DNA of 64,000 nt from Bacteroidota bacterium (GCA_023386045.1 JAEWKK010000019.1:1-64000), one strand, 5' to 3'; positions 9,468 through 18,981 are shown, counted from the stretch's first letter. Numbers and translations: made by a program. Notes: generated from the sequence alone by a model not told the origin.

Positions 9468-10085
9468 TTATCTGCTGCTTACATAGCTGTCAATAGGAAG
9501 CCTGTTTTGAAGGCTTCTGGCGAGGGTCATTTCATCGGCATATTCCAGTTCGCCGCCAAAAGCAATGCCCCTGGCAATGGTGGTGATTTTTGTATTGGCA
9601 GGCAGCTTTTTCTGGATATAATAAATGGTTGTATCTCCCTGTATGGTAGGGCTCAGTGCAAAGATCACTTCCGAAGTAGCTTCCTTCTGAACACGATGGA
9701 TCAACGTGTCAATATTCAACTGGTTGGGGCCGATGCCATCAAGCGGTGAGATCACCCCACCTAACACATGGTAGGTTCCATTGTATTGCTGTGTACTTTC
9801 CAAAGCAATCACATCACGGATATTTTCTACCACACAGATCATCTCCTGCTTGCGAAGGCTGTTGGCACAGATAGAACAGATGTCAGCATCAGCAACATTA
9901 TGGCAACGATTACAGAACTTGATCTCTGTCCGCATACGATTCACCACCTCACTGAAATGCTGTACTTTTTCCGCGTCTTCCTTCAATAAATGGAGCACCA
10001 GCCGCAGAGCAGTTTTTTTACCAATCCCGGGCAGCCTGGCGAACTCATTTACCGCATTTTCAAGAAGAGAAGAAGAAAATTGCAT
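9468..10085 (-). CDS. recR: Recombination mediator protein RecR
   Basis: The 205-residue protein shows the RecR layout: N-terminal helix-hairpin-helix (ARLPGIGKKTALRLVLHLL), a four-Cys zinc finger (FCNRCHNVADADICSICA) and a Toprim domain with CVVENIRDVIALE and HVLGGVISPLDGIGP. RecR with RecO and RecF loads RecA onto SSB-coated single-stranded gaps. The ATG at 10085 gives the normal family N-terminus; the open frame extends three more codons to a TTG. The nearest neighbours are methionine synthase and a lipoprotein, so it is probably transcribed with the Ig-like lipoprotein gene 48 bases upstream. Confidence 0.96.
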   Translation of the reverse strand: MQFSSSLLENAVNEFARLPGIGKKTALRLVLHLLKEDAEKVQHFSEVVNRMRTEIKFCNRCHNVADADICSICANSLRKQEMICVVENIRDVIALESTQQYNGTYHVLGGVISPLDGIGPNQLNIDTLIHRVQKEATSEVIFALSPTIQGDTTIYYIQKKLPANTKITTIARGIAFGGELEYADEMTLARSLQNRLPIDSYVSSR

Positions 10086-10133
10086 TGTCTGCAAATGTAC
10101 TGAAACAAGAGGGGAAATGCTGTTAAAAAACGG

Positions 10134-11537
10134 CTACAGGGCGATGTCAAATTCATTGTCCCAGGCCGGTTTTACGGTAATGGTCCTTTGTATGGGCTGA
10201 ACGATCTCGGGCTGTTTTTTCTCTCCGAAAAACTGACCTGGATCCCATTTGCCATTATCGTTTTTATCATACAGGATGCGAAGGTTATAATCTCCTGGAA
10301 TAAAAAGATTCTGACTAAAAAAACCCTCCTTTACAGGAACTGAAACAACTACCTGGTTATTCTGCACAAATTGAAGCACCGGGTTTTGAGAAAGGTCGAT
10401 ATTTTTCAAACGGATCACCAGCTTGCCATAATCGGCCTCCTTCATGGTATTAAAAAACAAGGTGTCTGTTTTTAATAGTTGTCTTCCGGCAGTATCAGCC
10501 GCAAAATCTTTTTCCAGGATAAGATTATAGGCCGTGTTTTCTCTCCAGCTGGTTTTGATCCTCATTTGTTTGCGTGATGAATCAAGTGTGGCGGTAAATA
10601 CAACGGGTGTAAAGAGTGTATCTGTGGATAGATGAACTTTAGTTGAATCAAACTGACGCAAGGGAACGGATAAGTTCAATAGATAATCTTTTTGCAAGTC
10701 CTGGTTCGATGTTGGTGGTGTCATTCTCAATCTTCTGTCAGTAGCTGAGATCCTTCCCGGCAACTGACCCAATCCTCCCGCACCTGCAGGCGTAGAGCTT
10801 GTTGGAGCTTTCTCACGGTATGCATACAATAGAATTGAATCCGCTCCACTAACAATATGCTGATCTGCAAAAGCAAATAATTGCGATTTGTTGGTGTAGG
10901 TCCAGCCGATGCCACCAGTGCCTATAGCATAAATGGCAAAACTGTCTGAAGGCAGGTAGCGGAAACGGAATTCACCCTGCTGGTTCAGGCGTACAACATA
11001 TGGCGGTCTTTCTTTCGCCACAGCAGAATCATAAAGTTTACGATGAAGGATCACAGATAAGGTTGAATCAATACCGCCAGTTTCTGCAAGTATTACCCGC
11101 CCACTGATTTCAAGACTATCCATTACAGCACCAGTAGAAAAGCTGTAAACATAATTGCCAAGCGGGTTGCCTTCATTAACATCAACGATAGCATTCCCAA
11201 AATTGATGACATAGGTAGTATTGGGCTCCAGCGTATCCTGGAAACGAATCCTGATACTCCTGCCCTGGGAAGAGATTTCAGGTTTGCGGTCAAAAGTGGG
11301 CGTGTAAATAATATTGTTATTTGGATCTCTGAGATCAACATACTCATTAAAATGAAGATTGATCTCCTTTTGATTAAAATGTGTGGTGGAATCTGGAGGA
11401 TCTGATTTTAATAATTGTGGTGGAATGGTATCTTTCGGACCACCTGCAGGCGGAATAATATTGGCGCAGCCCGAAGAACCCATGAAAGCTGAAAAGCCCG
11501 CGATAAAAAGCAAAAACAAAAAAAAGTAATTGCGCAT
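10134..11537 (-). CDS. Ig-like domain lipoprotein (SbsA-type Ig fold)
   Basis: The 467-residue exported lipoprotein begins at the ATG at 11537. A hydrophobic segment precedes a Cys in SSGCANIIPPAGG. The mature start, with its PPAGGPKDTIPP stretch, is characteristic of a Bacteroidota family with an N-terminal bacterial Ig-like (SbsA-type) domain of about 110 residues. The domain is seen in INLHFNEYVDL, the RIRFQDTLEPNTTY strand and YVYSFSTG. The remainder looks like beta-rich carbohydrate-binding or transthyretin-like folds (GEFRFRYLPSDSFAIYA). It should be anchored in the outer membrane. No enzymatic motif is seen and the function is unknown. Confidence 0.8.
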   Translation of the reverse strand: MRNYFFLFLLFIAGFSAFMGSSGCANIIPPAGGPKDTIPPQLLKSDPPDSTTHFNQKEINLHFNEYVDLRDPNNNIIYTPTFDRKPEISSQGRSIRIRFQDTLEPNTTYVINFGNAIVDVNEGNPLGNYVYSFSTGAVMDSLEISGRVILAETGGIDSTLSVILHRKLYDSAVAKERPPYVVRLNQQGEFRFRYLPSDSFAIYAIGTGGIGWTYTNKSQLFAFADQHIVSGADSILLYAYREKAPTSSTPAGAGGLGQLPGRISATDRRLRMTPPTSNQDLQKDYLLNLSVPLRQFDSTKVHLSTDTLFTPVVFTATLDSSRKQMRIKTSWRENTAYNLILEKDFAADTAGRQLLKTDTLFFNTMKEADYGKLVIRLKNIDLSQNPVLQFVQNNQVVVSVPVKEGFFSQNLFIPGDYNLRILYDKNDNGKWDPGQFFGEKKQPEIVQPIQRTITVKPAWDNEFDIAL

Positions 11538-11653
11538 TGGTAGGGGCAAACTTATAGCATTTGCCTGCTAGTTGAATCAGGTAATTGTGAAAGAGGTGAA
11601 AAACTTAAAGAAGCTTTCACTAACTACACCGATTTATATTCTAAAATGATTTA

Positions 11654-14600
11654 TCAGCTGATCAGCTGGAGTGGTTCCTGTATTTCCTCTTCTGAATCAT
11701 GAAGCTGTATGTAAAGCTTATGATCCTTTACAAAATTGCACCAGAAACATTCAGGCTTGCCACAGCCTTTATAAAAATCGTGTGACTGAATTTTCTCCCA
11801 GGTATCAAGCACCTGTTTTTTTACAAATTCTTCCTGGTCAGGCGTTACATGTATTTTTTTGACATCAAAATCGCCCTTGTCATTGGGTTCAATAAAAAGA
11901 AATTCAATTCCTCTTAATTCTTTTGATTTATCGCGCTGCCTGTCAAAAAGAAGCTTATAAAAAATGGCCTGCCGCCAGTAATTGCCACCCTCAGGCTTTT
12001 TAGGATGTTCCCCTTCTGCAAAATCAAAACGCCTGGTGGATTTCTCCAGACTTCCTGTTTTGAAATCCGTGATCAGAACTTCATTCCCCCAGTATTGAAC
12101 CTTGTCGGCAAAGCCTTTGAGAGGAACTGATTCCAGTTGTGCTTCCATAGGAACTTCCGTTCTAACAAATTCATCACCAGTGCGTGAAAAGAAATGCTCA
12201 TGAAATGCCCCAAGGCATTTGATACCGTAATCAGTGAATCGTTGCAGGCTTTCAGGAGAGAAAGTAAACCTGTTGTTCTGCATATGCCAGGAAAACCTGT
12301 TCAATAAAACTTCCTTTGGAGGATAGACCCTGTCGGACTCCATCATGCGGTTATAATAAAAGCTGAGCGCATCATGCATGCTTGTTCCAAACTGGGCGCT
12401 TTCACTGTAGGCACCTGGAATTCTTACCAGTGAATTATAGTAGAATTTAAGAGGGCATTCAATGTAGTTATTGAGTGCGGTCACATTCATCTTGAACCCA
12501 GCCAGTAATTGTTCAATAAAATCCTTCTCTGCCTGTTCCAGTTCCGGTTGCTGGATCAAACCATAACGCAGGCTGCTGTATACAAGTTTTGTTTCTTCTG
12601 GAATAGGAACATTTTCAGCTTTCAGGTTTTCTCCTGCCATTTCCGCAAGAAAGCGCGATGCTTCCAGCTCTTTACCATCATTGGTAAATCTGGGATAAGA
12701 AATGTACAGGTATTTCTCTGCTCTAGTTGCTGCTACAAAAAACAGGCGCCTTAATTCTTCTTCTTTTTCTTCAGGAGTTTCTTTTGTAAATACGTTGGGG
12801 GGAAGTTTGTAACCCTGACCATATTTCTTTTTCCCTTCCCATAATCCTGAATAGCAATTGATGAAAAAAACATACTCATATTCAAGTCCTTTACTGCCAT
12901 GACAGGTTAAAAGGTTTACCCCTCTTTCATTTCCGCTGGTTTGTACCAGTGGAATGGCAATACCATTTTCTTCAAGAAGCTCCACCTGGGTTACAAGATC
13001 CCTGATGGTGATATCAGGATTGCGGCGGCATTCGTCCTGCACATAATCGAAGAAACAATTGAGCTGCTGCATCAGCCAGGCCTTGTCTGGCTGCGTCATG
13101 ATGTAAGACAATACGTTCATTTCATTGAACAGCAATTCCATCCATTTCAGCAGGGGAAGTGTTTCACTCTCGCTGATCAGTTTTTCCAGTGTATTGTGAA
13201 CATTAACCAGTTTATCCGTGATCTCATCACCACTAAAAAGTTTTGATCCATTCTCGGCGCTGAGTCCTGAGAGGTATTCCCTGATGCTTCCTGGTTCTTT
13301 CTTTTTTCCGTTGCGCTGGTTCAGATAAACCGTGTTGCTGATGGTCGCAATTTTGATTGCAGGGATCTGATGAAACCTGTGATGAAGGATTTCGAATAAA
13401 ATAGGCTCACCACTAAAAGGGATCTTTTTTTCTTCTGTTACATAGAGCAGGTAAGAAAAAATATTTTTTATCAGTGGTTGCTTCAAGAGGTTCACCGACT
13501 TCCTTGTATAATAAGGGATGTTCTGCAGCTGCAGGAATTTCTGCAGCTCTTCACCGGCACGGTGCTCTTTATAGATCACGGCGATCTTTCCCGGCATCAC
13601 GCCCTCACCTATTAATTGTTTGATCTCTTCGGTGATCATGATATTTTCTTCAAACTCATTATTGACCATTCGTATGACCGGTGCAATCTTTAATTCATTA
13701 TATGCAGGATTAGAGGCTGTCAGTAATTTCTGCAGGTCTTTGTATTCATTCGTCAGTCTTTGTGTATTGTGTTTTATCAGCGACTGCGCAAAGTCAAGGA
13801 TCGGTTGAACGCTTCGATAATTTTGAGTGAGTACCACCCTCAGCAGGTCATTGTATTTACCTGCCAGCATGCGCATGTTTTCCATGTTGGCACCCTGGAA
13901 TCGATAAATACTCTGGTCGTCATCACCTACAACAAAAAGATTGGGGCTTTCATCCTGCCAATAAGAAACCAGCAATTCTACCAGCTTATTTTGTGCGCCG
14001 CTGGTATCCTGGTATTCATCAACCAGAATAAACTGGTATTGTTCCTGGTAATTGGCCAATACATCAGGATTGTTTTCAAAAACCCCGATCACCCAGTTGA
14101 TCATGTCATCAAAATCATAGCGTTGCTTTTCTTTCAGCAATTGCTGGTATCGGGGAAAGGCCTGAACTGCCGCTTTGAGCCTGGTCATTTTCTCCACCTC
14201 CTTTTTACCCTCAGCGGTTAACTCCATGATTCCCTTCTTTGCTTTTATCTTATTGTAAAAAGTTTCGGGAATCACCAGGTTCACGTATTCTTCAATTTTA
14301 GCTTCGAGATATTCCTGCGACCAGCCTTCTCTTTTCATATTGCTGAAAAGCTCCTTGAGAAAACTGGCTTCAAAATACGCGTCTGTTTTATATCGTTTGA
14401 GTGGATGATCATTTTCAAAGCCATCGATCAGTTCCCTGAGGCATTGAACCTGCTCCAGTTCATTGATCGGTTGCATATCCTTTTTATGAAAAAGATTGAT
14501 GTTCTGCTGGATCACCATGTTGCAGAAAGAATGAAAAGAATGAATATGCACACTGTAGGCATCCGGCCCGATCATGGTCAGCAGTCTTTTCCTCATTGCC

Positions 14601-14830
14601 AGCACACCGGCATCGGTATAGGTAAGGCAAAGAATATTGGAAGGCAGATAATCAGTATCCAGCAAGATCTTTCCTATTCTAACACTCAGGATCTGTGTCT
14701 TTCCTGTGCCCGGACCGGCGATCACCATTACAGGACCGTAGATCTTATCCACTGCCTGCTTCTGTGCTTCATTTAATTTTTTATATTCTTCTTCAAATTT
14801 CTGAAGTAGCTGTTCCCTTTGGATGGCCAT
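11654..14830 (-). CDS. UvrD/Rep-type helicase fused to PD-(D/E)XK nuclease with Fe-S staple
   Basis: The 1058-residue protein has a superfamily 1A helicase core with Walker A GPGTGKT at 39-45, DEYQDT (Walker B) at about 270, GDDDQSIYRFQGA, and C-terminal motifs around THHG-like LLTCHGSKGLEYEYVF and VAATRA. The last quarter is a RecB/AddB-like nuclease with GFADKV...ITDFKTG. A Cys in ECPLKFYY plus the C-terminal CGKPECFWC cluster matches the four-Cys iron-sulfur staple of AddB and Cas4-type nucleases. It is probably a DNA-end resection or repair helicase-nuclease. A separate AddB-like partner is not found in the window, so it may act alone. Confidence 0.88.
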   Translation of the reverse strand: MAIQREQLLQKFEEEYKKLNEAQKQAVDKIYGPVMVIAGPGTGKTQILSVRIGKILLDTDYLPSNILCLTYTDAGVLAMRKRLLTMIGPDAYSVHIHSFHSFCNMVIQQNINLFHKKDMQPINELEQVQCLRELIDGFENDHPLKRYKTDAYFEASFLKELFSNMKREGWSQEYLEAKIEEYVNLVIPETFYNKIKAKKGIMELTAEGKKEVEKMTRLKAAVQAFPRYQQLLKEKQRYDFDDMINWVIGVFENNPDVLANYQEQYQFILVDEYQDTSGAQNKLVELLVSYWQDESPNLFVVGDDDQSIYRFQGANMENMRMLAGKYNDLLRVVLTQNYRSVQPILDFAQSLIKHNTQRLTNEYKDLQKLLTASNPAYNELKIAPVIRMVNNEFEENIMITEEIKQLIGEGVMPGKIAVIYKEHRAGEELQKFLQLQNIPYYTRKSVNLLKQPLIKNIFSYLLYVTEEKKIPFSGEPILFEILHHRFHQIPAIKIATISNTVYLNQRNGKKKEPGSIREYLSGLSAENGSKLFSGDEITDKLVNVHNTLEKLISESETLPLLKWMELLFNEMNVLSYIMTQPDKAWLMQQLNCFFDYVQDECRRNPDITIRDLVTQVELLEENGIAIPLVQTSGNERGVNLLTCHGSKGLEYEYVFFINCYSGLWEGKKKYGQGYKLPPNVFTKETPEEKEEELRRLFFVAATRAEKYLYISYPRFTNDGKELEASRFLAEMAGENLKAENVPIPEETKLVYSSLRYGLIQQPELEQAEKDFIEQLLAGFKMNVTALNNYIECPLKFYYNSLVRIPGAYSESAQFGTSMHDALSFYYNRMMESDRVYPPKEVLLNRFSWHMQNNRFTFSPESLQRFTDYGIKCLGAFHEHFFSRTGDEFVRTEVPMEAQLESVPLKGFADKVQYWGNEVLITDFKTGSLEKSTRRFDFAEGEHPKKPEGGNYWRQAIFYKLLFDRQRDKSKELRGIEFLFIEPNDKGDFDVKKIHVTPDQEEFVKKQVLDTWEKIQSHDFYKGCGKPECFWCNFVKDHKLYIQLHDSEEEIQEPLQLIS

Positions 14831-14971
14831 GATGCGGAATTGAAATGATTTTTATTGATGCGATCGCGAAGAAAGGAATAAGAAATACCTGGTGGTTTGT
14901 CTTTCTCCTGGCGCTTTTCCAAAGGTAATGCGAATGCACAAGGGAATTTAATCCCTCTTGAAAAGGATTCG

Positions 14972-15634
14972 CTAAAAAGATGATTTTGAAGGAGCAGTAG
15001 GTTCTTTCAATACTACAATGGTGATTGGCACTTCTTCCCCTTTATGATTGATGATCCTTTCCTCCTGGGAAACACAAAAAGGAAGGAAGGAATGAATAAA
15101 ATTCCTGGCCACCAGGCGTTGAGGTGTAGAAAGAAGAATGGTGCTACCCTTTTTTAGTATGATATGCAAAGCCTTGCCCAGTGCTTTCAAAGATGCAGGT
15201 TCATAATTCACATCGCTTAAAAGAATGGTGTCAACAATAATGTCGTGAGAATAGGAATTCCAGTCGAGAACTTTTGTTTCAAGATTTTTCAATCCCAGAT
15301 GCCTGGCACTTGTTTCAACTATTTCCATTGCCTCCTGTTGCTGGTCGGTACAGAGAACGGAAAGGGCGTATTGAGCTGCCACGAGTGAAGGAAGGCCAAG
15401 ACCACTGCCTATTTCAAGTAGTTTTTTATTTTTTACGTAATGACTGTTGTCAATGATAAAACTGGAAAGTGCAACCGCTGAAGGCCAAACTTGTGACCAG
15501 TAAGGAAAGGGGATGTTGCCTTTTTTCCATGAATGTTGAACGGGATCTGCATCGGGCACGTAGAGAAAAATCTTTTGATTGCCCAGATTAATTTCAGTCA
15601 GATGCAGTGGAAAAGACATTTGCAAATTTGCCAT
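14972..15634 (-). CDS. Class I SAM-dependent methyltransferase (METTL/Methyltransf_16-like)
   Basis: The 220-residue protein has the SAM-binding motif I in LLEIGSGLGLPSLVAA, an acidic residue at the end of strand 2 (LCTDQQQEA) and the post-motif LLSDVNYEP. The VWPSAVALSSFI stretch before motif I is typical of the family that includes eukaryotic lysine methyltransferases METTL21/ETFBKMT and bacterial relatives. The substrate, probably a protein side chain, is unknown. It follows the helicase-nuclease start by 141 bases upstream on the same strand. The start may be at MANLQ or five codons later at MSFPL. Confidence 0.75.
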   Translation of the reverse strand: MANLQMSFPLHLTEINLGNQKIFLYVPDADPVQHSWKKGNIPFPYWSQVWPSAVALSSFIIDNSHYVKNKKLLEIGSGLGLPSLVAAQYALSVLCTDQQQEAMEIVETSARHLGLKNLETKVLDWNSYSHDIIVDTILLSDVNYEPASLKALGKALHIILKKGSTILLSTPQRLVARNFIHSFLPFCVSQEERIINHKGEEVPITIVVLKEPTAPSKSSF

Positions 15635-15715
15635 TAACTAACCGGCAAGCAAAATAAATGCTGTCAAAAAATGAGGGAGTGTAGAGGTATAACGACTGAA
15701 GAAATGTTGCAGTAA

Positions 15716-15750
15716 GAAGAAAAAAAACCGGGTCTTTGCAGACCCGGTTG
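15716..15750 (-). terminator. Rho-independent terminator of the SWIB gene
   Basis: A perfect 10-bp stem (AACCGGGTCT with AGACCCGGTT) closes a TTGC loop. On the minus strand it is followed by a run of uridines, seen as the A-tract at 15716-15727. It lies a few bases after the SWIB gene stop. Confidence 0.9.
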
Positions 15751-15755
15751 GAGAG

Positions 15756-16172
15756 TTATTTAACGTGTTTGTTCACCACTTTTGCAAGCTCGAACATAGA
15801 GATCTGATCTTTACCGAAGATAGGTTTCAACTTAGCATCTGCATTGATCATTCTCCTGTTATTCTTATCCTGGAGATTGTTTTTCCTGATGTATTCCCAG
15901 ATCTTTTTAACGATCTCAGTCCTTGGCATTCCTTTGCTACCAATTACTTCAGCTAACTGAGTGCTTGGTGTTAATGGTGCCATGAAGGCTGCATTTGGTT
16001 TTCTTGTTGATTTCTTTGCTGCTTTCTTTGGAGCTGCTTTCTTAGCTGCTTTTTTAGGAGCTGCTTTCTTAGCAGGACTTTTTTTAGCTGCTGTTTTTTT
16101 AGCAGGAGATTTTTTTGCTGCAGCCTTTTTAGGAGCTGCTTTTTTTGCTGCTTTCTTTGAAGCTTTTGCCAT
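15756..16172 (-). CDS. SWIB/MDM2-domain protein with histone-H1-like Lys/Ala tail
   Basis: The 138-residue protein has two parts. Residues 1-60 are an almost pure Lys/Ala/Pro repeat (KKAAPKKAA, KKSPAKK) resembling the C-terminal tail of histone H1. Residues 62-138 are a SWIB/MDM2 fold (EVIGSKGMPRTEIVKKIWEY, NRRMINADAKLKPIFG). Similar tail-plus-SWIB proteins occur in Chlamydiae and Bacteroidota and are thought to bind or compact DNA. The tail is encoded by internal tandem repeats of AAGAAAGCAGCT-like units (on the minus strand). The gene stands alone with its own terminator and a promoter-like element about 65 bases upstream, so it is probably well expressed. Confidence 0.88.
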   Translation of the reverse strand: MAKASKKAAKKAAPKKAAAKKSPAKKTAAKKSPAKKAAPKKAAKKAAPKKAAKKSTRKPNAAFMAPLTPSTQLAEVIGSKGMPRTEIVKKIWEYIRKNNLQDKNNRRMINADAKLKPIFGKDQISMFELAKVVNKHVK

Positions 16173-16236
16173 GATTTTTAGAATTTTTTGGGTTAGTAAA
16201 AATTACTTTACTGGTTACTAAATTACAGTTATCCGG

Positions 16237-16244
16237 CAAAAGTA
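16237..16244 (-). promoter_or_regulatory. Bacteroidota -7 promoter element upstream of the SWIB gene
   Basis: Read on the minus strand this is TACTTTTG, an exact match to the Bacteroidota -7 consensus TAnnTTTG, 65-72 bases upstream of the SWIB start. The -33 TTG-type element is not clear. The rest of the 16173-16529 gap shows no ORF; a GGGTGGGG-containing stretch near 16480 precedes the divergent hydrolase gene. Confidence 0.5.
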
Positions 16245-16529
16245 TATAAAAGAGTTTTCCATAGTGAAAAATCGTAAAAATCCAGGCTTCCCGGGGCCAG
16301 TTATTTAATGAACGGAATCAGAAAACCAGTTGTAAAATCTACCATCAATCTGGTTAAAAAACGAGTCCGTATCATCCCTAATCTTTTCCAGTAAGGTCTC
16401 CATCTAGCATGTTTGGGCAATAGATGATAGCTGGGAAACAAAGCCAAAACTCTTCTGCCCTTATCAAAACCTACCCAAATGGGTGGGGTTTCCCTCTGGT
16501 AAATGACCGGATTTTCCTAACTTAAAAGG

Positions 16530-17516
16530 ATGAGAAATAAAATTTTGATCAGCCTTACGCTGCTCATACTGCTCATTCCTGCGATGCCATCTTATGCACA
16601 GACTTCTATAAAACTGACTCTGTTAGGCACAGGTGCCCCGGTGCCTTCCATCGAGCGCTTTGGTCCCAGCATACTGGTGGAGGCAGGTGGACAAAAATTA
16701 TTGTTCGACTGCGGCCGGGGAACGGCACAACGGATCTGGCAATTGAAAATTCCGTTGGGAAAGATAGATGCACTGTTTCTTACTCACCTCCATTCAGACC
16801 ATGTAGTGGGCATTCCTGATCTATGGCTCACAGGCTGGATCCCCGCCACCTATGGAAGAAGAAGCATGCCATTCAATATGTTTGGCCCCAGTGGCACAAA
16901 GGATATGATGTCAAAGCTGGAAGATGCTTTCTCCTGGGATATAAATACCCGACGTAAAGAAAACAACAAGGCAGATAGTGGAGCCTTGGTGGTGGCCACG
17001 GATATCGCAGAAGGCTTTGTCTGGGAAAAGAACGGAATTAAAATCACACCCTTTACCGTACGCCATTCCGATTTTATAGATTCAGCCCTGGGTTATAAAA
17101 TAGAGTATGGAGGCCGTTCTGTTGTTTTATCAGGCGATACGCGCTACAGTGAAAACCTGATCAATCATGCAAAAGACGTGGACCTTCTTGTTCATGAAGT
17201 AGCAGCAGCCAACGAAAAATCCATGCAAAGTCCTTTGATCCGGCAAATTCTTGGTTTTCATACTTCACCTGAAGAAGCAGGAAAAATATTTGATAAAACA
17301 AAACCCCGGCTGGCAGTTTATTCACACATTGTTCTGCTTACCAGCGACCCTTCTATCCCTCCTCCTACTGCAGACGAGGTGCTAAGTCGAACGAAAACAA
17401 TTTATAAAGGGGAACTGCAGATGGGCGAAGATCTTTTAAGTATTGAAATTGGAGATAAAATAAAAGTTTACAGGTATGAAAATGCAACAGGAAAAACTTC
17501 TGAAATTATTCGTTAG
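16530..17516 (+). CDS. Exported metallo-beta-lactamase-fold hydrolase (RNase Z/arylsulfatase-like)
   Basis: The 328-residue protein has a Sec signal peptide ending SYAQ (residue 24). The mature domain carries the metal motif HLHSDH at 86-91, a downstream His in VRHSDF, Asp in SGDTRYS and His in YSHIV, which is the full binuclear zinc set of the fold. Overall similarity in LLGTGAPVPSIERFGPS is to the RNase Z / AtsA arylsulfatase branch. Because it is exported, a small ester, cyclic nucleotide or sulfate ester is a more likely substrate than tRNA. It stands alone between divergent and convergent neighbours. Confidence 0.85.
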   Translation: MRNKILISLTLLILLIPAMPSYAQTSIKLTLLGTGAPVPSIERFGPSILVEAGGQKLLFDCGRGTAQRIWQLKIPLGKIDALFLTHLHSDHVVGIPDLWLTGWIPATYGRRSMPFNMFGPSGTKDMMSKLEDAFSWDINTRRKENNKADSGALVVATDIAEGFVWEKNGIKITPFTVRHSDFIDSALGYKIEYGGRSVVLSGDTRYSENLINHAKDVDLLVHEVAAANEKSMQSPLIRQILGFHTSPEEAGKIFDKTKPRLAVYSHIVLLTSDPSIPPPTADEVLSRTKTIYKGELQMGEDLLSIEIGDKIKVYRYENATGKTSEIIR

Positions 17517-17565
17517 TGAGATGGAGTTCTTTGTCCTGTCTTCGCCAAAATTTATCTGCAAATGA

Positions 17566-18345
17566 TCAAAACAATTTCTGGATGATCATATCAAGTACTT
17601 CAACAAGAATCAGGATGATAATGATCCATTCCAGTATATTGCTGTAACGGTGTTGCATCAGTCCCCTGAACAACTCAAGATTATCCCTGACGATGGATAG
17701 TCCTTCATGAATGATGCGAACCCTGACCTGTAGATCGAATGTGCGTTTCAGATCACTATCAACCCGGTTTAGCCTTTCATCTTCCCATGTTTCGGGAGGA
17801 GAATCAAAAACATAGATATTCTCGGCAATGCGGTTGCGCAACAACAGTGAACGTGCAATGTATTTTTTTAGCTTCCTGCCTGAAAGATCCAGTCGGCCCT
17901 TGTTTTCCAGCATCTGTGTATGAAAATTCGTTTCACTTAAAAGTTTTGCTGTTTGTTCTTCATAATAATCCAGTGCTACCGACTGAGATACATTGAGCAT
18001 CACCAAACGAAGGACATTGATATCAGCTGCAGGTATCTCAATTTTATTGAAGCCCACACGCAATTCCTTTGAGCCCGTTTCGAGAAGGAATTCATCAGTT
18101 ATATTTTCTTCAAAAAGTTTTTTGCAATAAGGCCTGATGAGTTTTAAAAACTCGGAGATCTGTACTGCATTGTAATTGAGGAAACAGACGGCACCGTATT
18201 TAAAGACATAGACATACTGGTCGCCAGAAGTTTTATAAAACAGTTCTGAAGGGTCGCTATAGTACACATCAGATTTAAAATCCTTGCTGAACAACTTGAG
18301 GTCTATCAAATCAGCTACCTGGTAAGAAACAACTTTCTGGGTCAT
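17566..18345 (-). CDS. RMD1/DUF155 family protein
   Basis: The 259-residue protein matches the RMD1 (DUF155) family, known in yeast mitochondria and widespread in bacteria, with no defined biochemical role. Recognisable segments are YVYVFKYGAVCFLNY near the start, the helical region around LRLVMLNVSQSVALDYYEEQ, and a C-terminal transmembrane helix (ILEWIIIILILVEVLDMII, about 238-256) that anchors it with the bulk in the cytosol. It converges with the MBL hydrolase gene and has no obvious operon partner. Confidence 0.8.
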   Translation of the reverse strand: MTQKVVSYQVADLIDLKLFSKDFKSDVYYSDPSELFYKTSGDQYVYVFKYGAVCFLNYNAVQISEFLKLIRPYCKKLFEENITDEFLLETGSKELRVGFNKIEIPAADINVLRLVMLNVSQSVALDYYEEQTAKLLSETNFHTQMLENKGRLDLSGRKLKKYIARSLLLRNRIAENIYVFDSPPETWEDERLNRVDSDLKRTFDLQVRVRIIHEGLSIVRDNLELFRGLMQHRYSNILEWIIIILILVEVLDMIIQKLF

Positions 18346-18403
18346 GTGGCAAAGTTTGCATTTTCATAGATAAACCAGCATATGGAGAGACTTGAAAACA
18401 GCA

Positions 18404-18434
18404 AAAAAAAGCTCATGATCACTCATGAGCTTTA
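18404..18434 (-). terminator. Rho-independent terminator after the PepSY-like lipoprotein
   Basis: GCTCATGA (18411-18418) pairs with TCATGAGC (18423-18430) across a four-base loop, extended by A-T pairs. On the minus strand it ends in a run of uridines (A-tract 18403-18410). It sits 20 bases after the stop of the lipoprotein gene. Confidence 0.85.
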
Positions 18435-18453
18435 GGAAAAGTCTTATCAAAGA

Positions 18454-18981
18454 TTATTCATCTTTCATTTTTTCTTTCAGGATGTTACCATTGGCATCCA
18501 CCAGAAGCTTCACCTTGTTTTCTCCCTGCACAAGTTTGATCTCGTAAGCTGTCTGGCTTTTGAAATTTTCTCTCTGCACTGATTCAATTGAATAATCCTT
18601 ATACTTATCGCGTAAGAGCGAATTAATGGTGTAAGGCAGGCGTGTGTAATCAGTGATGGCATAGGTAGTGCCTACCAGGTTGCCATCCGAATCATACCAG
18701 GCATAATAGGCATCGTTACCCATGTTGAAGGTAACTACATAGTCATTGGCATCTAAAACAGTCCAGCCGGCCATCTCCCAGTCAATAGGCACAGTGGCTA
18801 CATCATACCGGTTCCATACAATATTGGTGGCGTCGGGATAGGCTATAGCAAAATCAGATCTGATACCAACAGGCACTGTTACATTATAGGCGGCATTATC
18901 TGAAGTGCTGGTGTAAGTGGTACCACATGATGCAAGAAAGAAACCTGCTGCCGCTACCAGGCTCAAGATTTTAAATTTCAT
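18454..18981 (-). CDS. PepSY-like domain lipoprotein
   Basis: The 175-residue protein has a lipoprotein signal (AAAGFFLASCGTT, Cys19). The body has two similar alpha-beta units: one around SDFAIAYPDATNIVWNRYD and another around LLRDKYKDYSIESVQRENF...YEIKLVQG. This matches the periplasmic PepSY-like (BLIP-like) family common in Bacteroidota. No catalytic residues are seen. The family is presumed to bind proteins or inhibit proteases in the cell envelope. A distant relative of the same type is the secreted protein at 23498. It is monocistronic, with its own terminator. Confidence 0.75.
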   Translation of the reverse strand: MKFKILSLVAAAGFFLASCGTTYTSTSDNAAYNVTVPVGIRSDFAIAYPDATNIVWNRYDVATVPIDWEMAGWTVLDANDYVVTFNMGNDAYYAWYDSDGNLVGTTYAITDYTRLPYTINSLLRDKYKDYSIESVQRENFKSQTAYEIKLVQGENKVKLLVDANGNILKEKMKDE

